Below, in pieces: positions 33,657 through 46,441 of a stretch of 64,000 nt of DNA (position 1 is the first letter of the stretch; every line of letters starts with the position of its first letter). A model generated the notes under the pieces. It was given only the letters and a program-made list of their open reading frames with translations, made no database searches and was not told the DNA's origin. Both the position numbers and the translations under genes were made by a program. The stretch spans positions 1 to 64,000 of the forward strand of contig WTXG01000025.1 in NCBI GenBank assembly GCA_022496185.1, written 5' to 3'. The stretch comes from Multifurca ochricompacta. Taxonomy: Eukaryota > Basidiomycota > Agaricomycetes > Russulales > Russulaceae.

Positions 33657-36250
33657 ATGGCCACCACCATCGATACACACACCTCTACTTTCTCATTCAC
33701 TGCCCCATTTCCCTCTTCCTCTGGCCCAAAGCAGCGTCGAGTCTCACTCGCAACCCCTGCTTCAGAGCGTGAGGTCCCCGCTTTCAAGTTTCGAGATGAC
33801 ACCGGGTTACCCTCGCCATCCGAAGAGCGTCGCGGCAAGGTTCGTCGTCTAACGAGCCCTACGCCCCCCGAGAAAAAGGCCCGCAAGAAATGGACTATGG
33901 AGGAGACCCAAATGCTTGTCGAAGGTTGCAACCGCGTAAGTGTCTTTCGCTCTCCCCTCCCTTCCCCTCTATTTCCCCCGTCTTACGTCTTGTGGGGTAC
34001 CGCGTGTTCATTTCGCTTGTGGCAGCACGGCGTTGGTAACTGGAAAGCGATCTTGAATGACCCTACCTTACATTTTGACAACCGTTCCCCTGTGGATCTA
34101 AAAGATCGGTGAGTGTCTCTTGCACGTGTACTTTCCGTCTCCTACTACTCCTTCTCACTCCCCCATCCTCCCTCCAGTTTTCGCACATACTTCCCAGACG
34201 CATACAAGCAACATTACCCAAACGCCAAGACACATCTTTCCTCCAAAGTCCGCTCCGCCCTCCCAGATGGTACATCCATCTTTGAGAAGACCCGTAGCAA
34301 GAAGCGTCGCCCATTTACAGAGGAAGAGGATCGTGCGCTCAAGGCCGGTTACGATAAGCATGGCACCGTTTGGGCGACCATTGTCAAAGATCCAATCTTT
34401 CAGGAGCAGAATCGCCGCTCCACTGACCTCGCGACAGGTTTCGCAACGCGTTTCCTGATCTCTATCAGGCAGCTGGGTACAAGCCACGCAACTCTGCAAA
34501 GAAGAAGCTCAGCGCCGCTGCACGCGCTGCAACCGACGAGCATCTCCATGCATCACGTGAGACAGGTCCTGCCCGCCGCAAGCGACGTTACACCACCCAG
34601 GGTTTTTTACGAGGAGGGACAAAGAGCGTCCCTTTGAGTCCAAATGGCTCTGAAGAGGAAGAAAGTTCTGGAGAAGACGACGACGACGAATATGTGCCGA
34701 AGTACGCCGCCAAGCGGTCGAGTAACCCAGAGCCCATGAAACACATGGTCCCGGAAGCGCCCCAACAGCAGAGCCTCCAGTCCTTTCGTGAGGTTGGCAT
34801 CCCCCCTCTCGAGCCCACCACTGAACCCTTGGCCATCCCTGAGTTCCGTCCCAGTGCGTCCCAATCCGACGTGACGGATTCTTCGCACTCGCAAACCTGG
34901 TCCGCACTCGACACTCCGATGCACTCGACTGCCACCTGGTCCACAGGCAACACCGCCGCATCTCCCGCGTCCTCTTCACACGACTTTTTTTTCGATTCTC
35001 CTTTCTCACGGCGTGGGCTTGGTCCTAACGGCATGACCATGGTCGGCAAGTCCGCTTGGGGCCCCACAGACTGGCTCTCAGCAAACCCCCGCCTCGACCA
35101 GTCGACAGCTAACTCCAGCTCGCCCTCATACTTTGGCGGCATGTCGCCCTCCCCAAATTCCCCTTTCGCCTTCGCCCATTTGAGCCATGGTGTCCTCGAC
35201 CGCTATGACCTTTTTCCGCCTTCACTTGCACACGACTTCGCCTCTGAAGCTGGTCCTGAACACGACGGGCTCAGCGCGTTCAGCGATCCCGAGATGATGC
35301 CTAGCAGTGCCTTCCATGGGGTGACACATCACTCAAGTTACGCCGGCGATCTCATCTTCGGCACTCGCACACACCAACATCCCGCTCCGGTGGACTATGG
35401 CCCTGGATTCGGATTTGGTGCTGCAGGCGCCGCCGCGGGACTTGGTCTCGCCCTTCACCCGCTGCAGATGCACACGCCAGCTCTTCCAGGTATTGATGAA
35501 ATTGAGCTAGCCGCCATCAGCCTTAACGACGGCGAGCCGGACCTTGACGCTCCCATGGAAGCAGTCGAGCGCAAGCCGCAACTCCAGCCGCAGCCGCAGC
35601 CGCGTCCCCAATCCCGCCCTCCACCCCCACCACCAGCGCCGCAGACCGTATTTGGTGTTGCACCTGAGGACATTCTGAATCTCGAAGTGCAGCAGCAGTC
35701 TTCACCAGGCACCCCTGTGCGTACCGCACGCTCACTCCCGCAGTCAACACAGCAGCAGCAGCAGCAGCATCAACAGCAGCAACAGAGCCGATCGCTTTCG
35801 GTTCCTCCCCCTGAGCACCGTTTCCTTTTGAACGCACTGGCACCGCCTCTCACCCCATCGCGGTCTCTCTCTCTTGACCTTGCCGGTCTCGGTGGAGGCA
35901 GCAATGGCGCTGAGCACACACTTATGATGCCCCACGGCCTTGGTGATGCTGGCGACGTATTCGCATTACCTTTCCTTGATTTACACTACTTCCAAAACGG
36001 TGGTGGTCTCGGTGGCTCCGAGACGGCGATGCTTGCGGAGGCGCGCCAGGGAGCTGCGCTGGACTTGGCACGCGTGACCCCGGGTATGCAGGTGAAGGCG
36101 GTCAACGGTGGGGGCGGTGCGCCAATGCCGAGGGAGAGGATGCACCAGCGTGGGATGAGCGCTGTATCGCCGCAGGATCTGTTGCTCAACAAAGGAAGTT
36201 GTGGGGATAACAAGCGTAAGCGCGCGAGCTGGGATGGGCGGTCACGCTGA
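33657..36250 (+). CDS. Two-repeat Myb/telobox DNA-binding protein, one apparent frameshift
   Basis: Exons 33657-33935, 34026-34108 and 34178-36250. Myb repeat 1 (about residues 77-130) reads KKWTMEETQMLVEGCNRHG, then VDLKDRFRTYFP, close to the telobox VDLKDKWR motif of telomere-repeat binding proteins. Repeat 2 (about 158-215) reads RRPFTEEEDRALKAGYDKHG then RRSTDL. There the frame breaks at 34430: CTCGCGACAGG would read DLRDRFRNAFPDLY if one C were present. With one base added the total is 811 residues. The long C-terminus is low complexity with acidic, Pro and Gln runs (about 35740-35790). Probably a nuclear factor resembling fission yeast Teb1-type telobox proteins; telomere versus promoter binding is undecided. 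Confidence 0.85.
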
Positions 36251-37187
36251 ACAGGCAAGACAAGTAGTAGATTTCCAATTTTGCCCGTCGTCCATCGTCG
36301 TCGTCATCGTCATGTCATTAATTTGTGTTCTGTTCACCTTTTTTTTTTTCTTTGTTTTGGTTCTGTTTTTTTTTACTGTTACTTATCGTGTCACTCTCAA
36401 GCTTACCCGGTCTCATCACATGTACGCATAGTTCAGTTCAGTTCAGCTCAGTTCCCCTTCCCCCCACATCCATGTCAGTACACACACTTCCTGTTTCCTT
36501 TTTTCTTTTTTTCGACATCCATCACTAGTGCTGCAGTACATACAATTCGCATCATCATTCCGGAACCCGAAATGATAAAATGATATGATATGATCATGGA
36601 TAATGTGCAAGTGTGCCGAGTGAGTGAAACTTTCTGTGAAGAAGGTTGTCACTTCACTTCAATCCAACTCTGATGTCGTCATCGTGATGATCACCTTACG
36701 AGTCTCTCGGTGTCTGTGTCTGTGTCTGTGTCTGTGTCTGTGAAGGGTGAAAGCTCGCCGTGCCTGCGAGGTGGGGACAAGGCGCTACTGTGCCTCGCAA
36801 TGCAAGAAGCCACCGGACCGCTCGCTTGACAAGACAGTTCCCGGTCCCGGGTGGGTGTGACCAAGGACGGGTGTTGTCATCAACTAAGGTACGACGGGTA
36901 CGGACAACGCACATAACAACTCTACTAAGATTAAGATCCACTTCCCTTCCATCCCATCAAACAGCGCTCTTCCATTGATACACGACGAGCCCTCACTCAC
37001 TTGGCGTGATGACAGACAGACACAAATGATAGATGTGACGCTAACGAGTGAGTGGATATCCAGGATGAATAATAATCACTCGGCTATCCAAGCCTGGAGG
37101 GGCCCGGTACAGCGTTTTGAGGGATACGATTACTGCGCGATGGGGATGTGGCAAATGACGAAGCACTGGCACTGGCAGGAGTTACCC
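36251..37187. other. Convergent spacer with a TGTGTC microsatellite
   Basis: 937 bp between the Myb and SNF2 genes. TGTGTC units repeat at 36710-36742; GTTCA units occur near 36431. An open frame at 36975-37355 lacks similarity and overlaps the SNF2 gene end antisense, so it is not annotated. Confidence 0.5.
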
Positions 37188-40100
37188 CTACGTCCTCCGG
37201 CGGAAGTAAGAATTCCACATCTCGCACAAATGTGGAAACAAGATGGATATCATGTCATCCAGACTACAGGAATTGCCACGTCAGCAGTGCCAGCTAACCA
37301 GCCAGCCAACCTGCTTGCGCGGGTACCGAAACCCAAAAATGTTTGCGCAGCGTGAATTAGTGAAGTAGCGCACCTGAAGATGAAGTCCCCCTTTTGCTGC
37401 TTCTTCTCAGGCGCGTCTACGATCGGGCTTTCGGCTTCTGGTGCGAAGGTCGATGTGTCTACAGTACCGCGAGCACGGTCGGAGGTGTAGAGTGATAAAC
37501 CCCGGCGAACGGCGAGATCCAGTATGTTCCGTTCGACCGTGTCTGCAGCAAGTCATCATTAGTACATTCAGTCGTGCAGGGGAGAGGCCGTTGGTCGGAG
37601 TTTGCCGGCAAACGTGCCTTCGGCGTAATAGCAATATACTGTGACAGAACAGATAAGTAAAGTTCACGTGAATTTTCAAATGACACACCTTCCGTCGGTC
37701 GTGACTGCCCTAATCTATCAATTCTCGCGATTGCTACGGTGTAAGAATCTCGTCAGGGAATTGATCGATTGGACGGAAAGCCTTCGGAGAGCGAACCTTG
37801 AATCTCGAATGAATGGTGGACTACGCTCTCTAATAGGAAAACACGAGAGGCGCAAGTGACATTCAACCCTGCATTCTGCCGTTCCCTTATGTTCTGTCAG
37901 CAAACAAACCCCCACTCAGCCTGGCTTCGAGTAGAATTTGAGACATACCCATGGAGAAGCAACACGAGGATGTCGGGGTCGTTGCGGAATCTCGCTGCTG
38001 CATCCTGCTTATGGTCTCTCGAGTCTATCCGAAGATTTGGAATACCTGATCACCGCCCAATAAGACCAAACACGTAGCAAAGCAAGAATGATGAACCAGC
38101 ACATACCGTTCCTAGTAAGGGCATGTTCGATGACTATTTGATGAAGATGAGATGGTGTCATCGAAGCTTCGGATACGACACAACGGAGTGATGCTCACTA
38201 TGCAATGAGTCCTCCCAGGCCGAGAACACGATACACTTTGCGCCGGGGTCTGCAAGTTGTAGATACAGGAGGTGGCGCACCAACGTATCGATCTTTATTC
38301 CATAGCTACCGCGCACCTCCATCGTGTCGATTTCACTAAGCAGACTGGGACCGATGGTGTTATACTCGATCTTTCGGTGGGACTTCGGGATGGCGTCGCC
38401 GTGAAGCTTCTCAGGAGATTGCACAACCTTATCCTTATCTTTCTTCTTCATCGAGAAGCGCTGAAGTGTATTGACATTGATGGGGAAACTGGGGCGGCCA
38501 GGTGCATTAGCATGGGGAAGACGAAAAGGTTGGTCGCATGCACCGGCACACTGGGCAGGCCTTGCCATGGCGCAACAACCACGACTTCATGCAGCTCTGC
38601 GCACATCGCCGGCTCATCAGCCAAGAATACTAATCCACTGATCAAAATACCACTGTCACCTCGCAGAACACATGAGCGCTGTGAAGTCCACGATGTTAGC
38701 ATCGATGAATCGGCACTGACCGCAACGATCGAACTTCACCATTGCGTAACGTATCCACCCAGGAACTCGCATCGACACAGCACGCAACACTCCTCTGCAT
38801 CACCCCCTCCAGCGTGCTGTTCCTCAGATAGGTTAGTAAGCTGTAAACCCGCAGGTGACTACTAATTCTCGCTAGATGGAAAATGGTACATGCATAGCGT
38901 TGCCTAGCGCGCCCCGTAAAAATTCTGTGCTCAAGTTCAGCCTGGGCCGCCATGTTCCTTTGAAGGGCTAGCCCGACATCTACGTCATTCCACTCTGCTT
39001 CTTGAACGGAGTCGGAGATCTCCTGTAACTGGCGGAAGTATCTAGATCCAGCACACGTCAGCATGAGCATGAAGGTATATATGGAAGAACCATGGGGTCC
39101 ACGAGGGGCCGCACAGGATTCGCTCATTGAACGCCTTGCGGAAAAGCGCAAGATCAGCTCCTATCTGGTCGTTTATGGTGGCTTGAGTGTCATTTCATAT
39201 GAGAGAGCCGCGACGTGCTTGAATTTTCCAAATACGAACCTTGGGCAGTCATGAGTCGTCGAAGGCTTGACACCCCCTCCTTTGCAAGCACCTTTTCTGG
39301 ATCGTTTTCCTTGGAAATCTTTGCGGCCACTGCAGTAAGGTCGAGTACGATGGATTTCACAGCACGTCCCTGGCAGTTCTCCAGCAGAGTCTTGCGCGCA
39401 TGCATCAATTCTTTCTTAAGGACTTCATGCTCTGGTTGCAGCTCGATGGCCTCAGTCAGGAGTCCGATTTCTGGCTCGTCCAACTCTGTGACGGTAGCCT
39501 TCGCCGCTGCTGTAGTTTTTCTTCGGTTGCGCTCTCTGACATCATAAACAGCCAAGACAGTCCGTTGGGCAGATAGCACCTCACGACGGTCAGCAAGGAG
39601 CATAGCATAAGCCTGCAGATAGGTCTCTGCCTCTCCTTGAGTCTCTAATGTTCTTGAGTATTCCTGTCCGTCCGCTTCCCCGTCGTCATTGCTTGCAGTC
39701 AGGCTTTGGGTGAGTAGGCTGTAGATTCGCATTCTCCACTTCCATAACAAGCGAGACTGTGCATTGAGCACACGATCTACGAGCTCGTCTGCTTCCTCTA
39801 GCTGGCCAAGATTGAGCGAGAACGGGACCATGACTTGTCGATGTAAACGTACGAGATACGTGGAGAGGATCCCGCCTCGAGGGCAATAAGGCACCTTGAC
39901 GAGGATGTCTTTCTCAACAAGTTTCTTCCTCCCAACATCAGCTCCAAGTTGCGCCATGGCTTTCATAGCAGACTCTTCCGTGACTGCCAACGAGGTTATT
40001 CATAGTCTGATCGCGTTGTAAAGGACGCACATTGGAGTAACCTGGTGCGTAGCTCATCTGCGGCTTTGTATGCCGCCGCTTCATCAACAGTTTTCGATTC

Positions 40101-43100
40101 ACCCATCCGATGATGTACGTCTCCTTGCAAGAATTTAACTCTATGTAAGGTGAGATAGCACTCTCGCAGACGCTGCTGGAAAGCACGAGACTTGTGAAGG
40201 TGCTCCTCGCCGGCTGGAGTCTTCGGTAGTCCACCGTGATCCGAGACGTCGTCGCTGTCGTCCAATATGGGAGAACGCTTATCAACTAAGCGATGACCAT
40301 TGCCTTCAACGAGGATCTCATCACCTCCTGTGACTTGTTCGGAAATTTGCTTCTCGCGTCTAGCAGCGCGAAGAGATGCCACTTCCGCTTTAAGCTTGAC
40401 CCCTTTAGCATCATGGTCAGTAATGGCAGATAGGACGTCCGAGATGATTTCATCAGCTTCTTTTTCGGCCCGTAAGAGTATTTCCAGGCATTTTTCTTCG
40501 CGCTGATCGAGGTAGGCATGGTGCTGCATTATTTGTGCGGCGGCGACCATCTCATTAATCTAAGGTGAAAGCGTTAATAGGAGGGATGGAAAATAACTAA
40601 GATCTAAACGTGCTTTACTGCGTCTATAGTCAGTGACACTCCGCAAGTTTTGATCCTTCATGGCTTCGAGAACTTCGCTAATGGTCTTCAGGGCCCCTGG
40701 CCTGTATGTCTTGTCTCCGAATTTTTGCAGTTGTCCCACCTGAGGATGCGTGCATATTTGGCGAAGTTTTCTCAACCATCTGCGCAGAAGTGCCGTGTTG
40801 ACTTCCCAATTCTGCGAAGTAGTCACACCGCGTGTATCAACGCCGAGTTGCAATAGCGCCTTCTCCAGATTTTCGTCGTAAATCTGTACAACCACACATC
40901 AGCTCACCACATGACAGGCGGAAGCAGAACTTACGTGTCGCTCGACCTTGCCTAGATGAACGGGCACAACGAATCGTGTCTGCATGGGGATCGTGAGCTC
41001 GTCCTGCACTGCTGACTTTATGGTCCTGGTGAAACAATGAGGTCCCATTCACACCTACGTGACAAGATAACTCACCGAACAGTGTACTCCTGAAATACCG
41101 CTGCGAATTCAGCAACGTAGCAAGGTTGAATGAGCTTGACCCAATTCCCAGGTGCGCATATACCCGGATCAACGCGAAGAAACCTAATGTATTTTGAATG
41201 TCCATGCGTAAAAGAGCTGCTCAACCCCTAACCTGAGAATATAAGACAGGTCGGAAACTCTTGTTCTAGCTGGTGTTCCAGAGACAGCAAAGGACGAAAG
41301 GCGTGGTATGAGAGAGACCATCTCCCTAGCGGTAGGAACATGAACACGGTCAAGTCGAGAAGACATTAGACCAAAAGACGTACGAAGCCTTCCCTCCCCC
41401 GACCATTTGAACCTTCGAGCTGAAGTTAGCCGGCTTATTGCGGTGTCGGATGAAGTGACCTAACCTCGTCCATGATCACGCGACACCACTCACATACGAC
41501 CAGCGGGCTAATAGGTCGTTTATCCCTCGAGTATTTCGCAGCTGACGAGTTTGTCGCGCCGGTGAAGCGCGTGCTACACTTAAATCCCGCCGCAAGGTGT
41601 CGTATGTCGTGATACACACGTTAAAGTCATTGACATAGGCGGGCCAACTGTCGAGGAGTGAAACAGCGACATCTCCTGCATTGACGATATCTGCAACCTT
41701 GGGTGGCCTTTAATCGCCTGCTTCGAAGTCGGTTTCTTTTTCGGTTTTTTCTCGATAGAAAGGCTCTTCCAACCTGAATAGACCAGAACCTTCAACGACG
41801 GCGCGTGCCGGGCAAGTTCATCTATCCATTGCTGGGACAGAGAATTTGGAGTGACGATGAGAGTTGTCTACAACCTAGTTTGAGTTCGGCTGGTTGGGTT
41901 GAAAAGAAATAAAAAATACTTGAATCTCCTTTATAGTCATTTTTGACTCAGGATCCCACTTGGCATTTGATGGACTTCTTCCAATACCGGGATTGAGAAG
42001 GATAAGTGCGACACACTCTAGCGTCTTTCCCAAACCGGGCTCCTCTGCCAGGATTCCACCCCGAACGGTCTGTGGATCCGGGCGCTCAGGCGTTAGGGTT
42101 CCCGCGAGGCGGTGATAATACCAGGTCAGCTGCTCGTTTTCTCGTTGTACAGTGACGCGCTGCCACAGGGTGGGGAGCTCCGCTGGGTCTGTGCCCTTTG
42201 TAATGAGTTCGCCAGAAGGTACGAAGATTTTGCCCTCGCGCTCGAGCATCCACACGATAGTACGCCGCTGGAATGGAAGGAGCGTGGGAAGGAGCGCTGC
42301 CGGCTGTAATATCTTGTCCACCATCTCATATGGAATGGCCCTGGCGGGTTTTACAACTGAGTAAAGGAAAGAAATATCAATCCTTCCATGGAATGAGGAA
42401 GACAAAGTTTCCGGAAGTGTAGGAGGAAAAGCGAGATGTAGAAGGCCACGCCTCGCCGTTTTCATTTCCATACGGTTTTGCCATTTACGAGAGCCCAACA
42501 CGGGTTGGAATATAGCAGGAGCATGGAACGAAAGCATTACGTCTACAACCAAGCGGAAAGGGAGGGTCGAAAATGCGTCATCCCACAAGGGGAGGGGAAA
42601 AACGATCATACGAAGAGAGGAGGAGATTTCTACCGCAGATTGGTGAGATGTAGATTGTGCAAGAGCATCAACCCAGGAAAAAAGATGTCCACTTCCCGTC
42701 TCCATGCCATCAGCATACAGCGGGGGTACGACAAGAATGTCGCAAAAGTCAGCCCACTTCTCTTCAACATGTGAAGGCTTTGCATCAACCGTGCCTCCGT
42801 ACTTTCCACAACTATTGATGAGAACGTCACCGCAATCAAGGGCTGTGGGTTCGGTTGGACTGGCACAATAATCCCTTAGATAAAGAATGAGCGATTTCTC
42901 CGAGGAGTTGAGACCACCCCGCTCCGCATCGTCATCGGAAATTAGTTGAGCGTCGAGGCGGTCGACTGGACATGCCTTGGAGTATTGTAAGTTGAACTCA
43001 TGACGGACCACAGGGATGGCCTCATTAAAGGGACAAGATGCGCCTGAATATTCTGTCTTGATAACCTTCCGCTTTCTGCGGGAAGGGTGCGAAAGTGGGT

Positions 43101-43278
43101 GGGGACGCTTCTGTCCCACGACATTAAGCAAATCAGCTTCATGGGGATCCTCGCCCAAGAGAGCATGCAAGAGACTCAGAATCAATTTGCAATTGAGAGT
43201 AAGACACCCAGATCCATCAGACTGTATTCTCTCTCTTGTTCTATACGAAAGTTGATGAGAAGAGGATGATAAACGCAT
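37188..43278 (-). CDS. SHPRH/Irc20-type SNF2 ATPase with RING finger
   Basis: A long, intron-rich gene; the frame can be followed from ATG 43278 to TAG 37188. Helicase motif I reads GGILAEEPGLGKTLE (about 42023-42055) after LLPFQRRTIVWMLERE. Motif II is MDEVQMV (exon join near 41430-41460), the DEVQ variant of this family. Motif III is SSFAVSGTPAR. A RING finger at 38543-38786 joins over two introns to give CVLCRCEFL, CAHVFC, ESC and CPVCR (C3HC4). The C-terminal helicase half has KCIVFSAWEDSL, NVTCASRVFLLE and AIARIDRLGQ. The last exon (37263-37188) gives LDDMISILFPHLCEMW after a 110-nt intron. The family comprises ubiquitin ligases acting with ATP-driven remodelling in DNA repair. The N-terminal 300 residues are not recognised. 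No frame slip was seen in the parts joined. Confidence 0.9.
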
Positions 43279-43457
43279 GCCTTCACCTAAGGCAGAGGAC
43301 CATGAAAGTGGGGGATGGCAGGGACGCGACGTGCATATTTGACACGGTCACGCGCTAATAAATAATCATCAATCATTAAGTTCCCACGCATTTTTATTTT
43401 TCTACCTCTCTCATCGTCACAGAGGCGACTTAATTTTGAGCGACTGTCATTTTTAGG
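43279..43457. promoter_or_regulatory. Compact bidirectional promoter
   Basis: Only 179 bp separate the divergent start codons of the SNF2-RING gene and MRD1; both must be driven from here. No TATA box. Confidence 0.5.
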
Positions 43458-46299
43458 ATGTCTCGTCTTATTGTGAAAAATCTACCATCATATGTTACCC
43501 CCGCACTCTTAAAGGAGCACTTCTCTCAGCCAAAGGGACCTGTTGGGACGATCACTGACGTAAAGGTCATTTTTAAACAGGACGGGACAGCGCGGAGGTT
43601 TGGATTTATGGGTTCAAGACAGACGAGGAAGCTTTGAAGGCGAAGGAATGGTACGATAAAACATTTATTGATTCAACTCGGGTGAGGGTTGAAGTTATTG
43701 ATGTGAGTGTTCCTTCTGGCTTATTCATTGCTCTCAAGGACCACATTCCTGACTGGCGCTGTGCCAGGCTGTAAAAGATGCACCTGTTCCACGACCGATG
43801 AAGCGGCGGCGCTTGGACACATCTTCAACCGAACATGACGTTACATTGGCCCGCAGCAAACCAGCTCATTCATTCACAATTTGGACTTTGATGGCCCTCA
43901 GGCCATAGCCGGAAGAAATGACACCGTTTTTGAAGAATTTATGGAAGTCATGCAGCCCAAAGCAAAGAAATTGTTTCATGGGCAGACCCTGCAGACCTTC
44001 TTTCATCGTCTTCCGTGAAGGGCAAGGCTTTGGTCGTGCGAGAGGAGCCCCGGGATCTAATAGGGACGAGAGTTCAGCAGGATCTAACAGACGTAGAGTG
44101 GATGCAGCAACGGATGAAAGGAGGTGTTGAGGACGCTTCTATCCTAGAGAAAGCCTTCGAACAGTCGGACGATGAAGAGCAAGACCAAAAAGTTTCGCAA
44201 AAGAGAGACCCAACTGACGAGACAATTCTCCATACTGCGAGGCTTTTCATTCGGAACCTTACATTCACCTGTACCGAAAACGACCTGCGTGTGCTATTCC
44301 AGTCGTTCGGAGCGTTATCCCAGGTGAGCAAGCATTGCCTCTCGAGATGGGTTAGAACCGCTAGGTTTGGCGGGCAGAGAAGGTGTGGAATTCGAGAGCA
44401 CTGGTGTGCTACTGTCCCAATGGCCCTATTTTCATCTGATGATCGATACTTGCGAGACAGCGGCTATGTATTGACTGTCTTCCCATAGGTGTGTCGAAGG
44501 CCTACTTTCGCCTTTGCTTTGCTCATTGTGAAACTATTGGTGGTTAATGATCCCAGGTGAGTAGGCTCTTCCTCACGACCTGATCTCTCTCTTGGGATGA
44601 GAAGTTTGCATAGGGACAGCAGACCCTTCGGGGAGTGTTGATTATGCTGGGATATTTAAGATAGTAGATACTGATACCGCTTTTACCTTTCATGGTTTTT
44701 CTTGGGGTTATGCTAATTTCTCTGGTAGATACATATCCCAATTGATCCAGTAACAAAGGGGTCAAAGGTCTTGCGTTCGTCACCTACGCCCGACCTCAGG
44801 ACGCCTTGGTAGCTTTCAAGGCTCTCGATAAGAAGCCATTTCAGGGTCGATTATTACACATAATCGGCGCCGTTGGTCGTAACAACGCGGCATCTACAGA
44901 TGGTGGCGGCAAACCTAAAACACTCAAAGAACAACGGAACGAGAAGCGCAAGGTTTTTGCAGGAAAGGAATTCAGTTGGAGTATGTTGTATATGAATGTA
45001 GTGAATGTCGTGATTCGTCTCATTCATATTTTTACCGAGTTTTACCCAGAGCGATGCCGTCCTATCCTCTGTGACTGATCGGATGAATATATCAAAATCC
45101 GACATTCTCGACCCTGAGTCACCCAATGCTGCTGTCAAACTTGCCCTCGCAGAGACCCACGTCATTCAAGAGACGAAAACATACCTGGAATCTCACGGAG
45201 TCGTTCTCTCTGCGTTTGCAGGGCGCCCACGCTCAGAGACTATTATTCTGGTTAAGAACATTCCGTACGGAACAACGGCGGAGGAGTTGCGCGAAATGTT
45301 CAGTGCTCATGGTGACCTGCAGCGAGTGCTTGTTCCACCTGCTGGCACGTTGGCAGTAATAGAATTCGTGCACGCGGATGAGGCTGACAAGGCCTTCCGC
45401 TTCCTCGCTTATCGTAGACTCGGAAATTCCGTCATCTATCTCGAGAAAGGTCCGCTTGGGATGTTTCAATCCACTTCCTCGACCCCTGAAATGGCTTATG
45501 GCCCTGCGCCCATCACTATTGAGGATCAGGCCGTGGGCGATGACGCCAATCTAGATGTTGTGAACGGCAAGACGCTCTTTGTAAAAAATCTCGCCTTTGC
45601 GACTACCTCAGAGCGGTTCATGCAGGCATTCCACCATCTACCTGCCTTTGCCTTTGCACGCGTGCAAACGAAGCAGGACCCAAAGCGCCCTGGTGAGCGC
45701 CTGAGTATGGGATTCGGATTCGTTGGGTTCCGCACCGCAGAAGCGGCGCGGAAGGCGCTCAAAGGCATCCATGGGTATGTCCTCGACGGGCACACACTGA
45801 GCGTCAAGTTTGCAGGGCGCGGGGCTGAGGAGCAGGAGCAGGAGAAGGGCGGGAGAGACAAAGCCAAGACGACGAAGATGCTGGTAAAGAACGTGCCATT
45901 TGAGGCGACGCGAAAGGACATCCAGCAGCTCTTCGGGTTCGTAGTTTTAACCATGTCTCGTGCGACTGGAAGGTTGGAATTGATGTTGCGTGTCCTTTCA
46001 GCGGATATGGTCAGCTCAAATCTGTCCGCTTGCCTAAGCGCTTTGACCGCCGCTCGCGTGGCTTTGCTTTTCTTGAGTTTGTCACGCGTCATGAAGCGGA
46101 GAACGCTTACAATGCGCTCAAGCACACGCACTTACTTGGTCGTCACCTCGTGCTCGAGTGGGCAGAGGAAGGCGACGTGAATGTCGAGGAGTTGCGAAGG
46201 AAAGCAGGTGTCGGCTTTGGTGATGGTGCCAACGTGCCTGGGAAGAAAGGAAAGCTCGTTTTGGATGAGGATGGTGATGGTGCAGAGGATGACATCTAG
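43458..46299 (+). CDS. MRD1: Mrd1/RBM19 pre-rRNA processing protein, four apparent one-base losses
   Basis: Exons 43458-43702, 43768-44323, 44729-44997, 45050-45936 and 46002-46299. Five RRMs: LIVKNLPSYVTPALLKEHF (1), RLFIRNLTFTCTENDLRVLF (2), IILVKNIPYGTTAEELREMF (3), TLFVKNLAFATTSERFMQAF (4) and KMLVKNVPFEATRKDIQQLF with SRGFAFLEFV (5), the fungal Mrd1 layout. The protein binds 35S pre-rRNA in the nucleolus for 18S production. The frame is lost near 43609, 43875, 43969 and 44768; adding one base at each makes every exon phase close, giving 752 residues. Four silent-looking losses in an essential gene suggest sequence error. Intron 2 (44324-44728) is 405 nt, unusually long here. Confidence 0.9.
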
Positions 46300-46441
46300 T
46301 TTTCCGCCCATTATTACGACTACACTCTTCATGCATAAAATGGAGACCACGGAGCATATGCCAGATTCCCTTTTGTATGAAGCGATCAAGTCTTCGAATC
46401 CAAATGGTAATGATAACCGTGCTGTTAGTAGTAGTTACGTT

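Noticed and set aside
36975..37355. Open frame of 126 codons on the plus strand
   Set aside because: Overlaps the 3' end of the SNF2-RING gene antisense, has no recognisable motif and no upstream signal.
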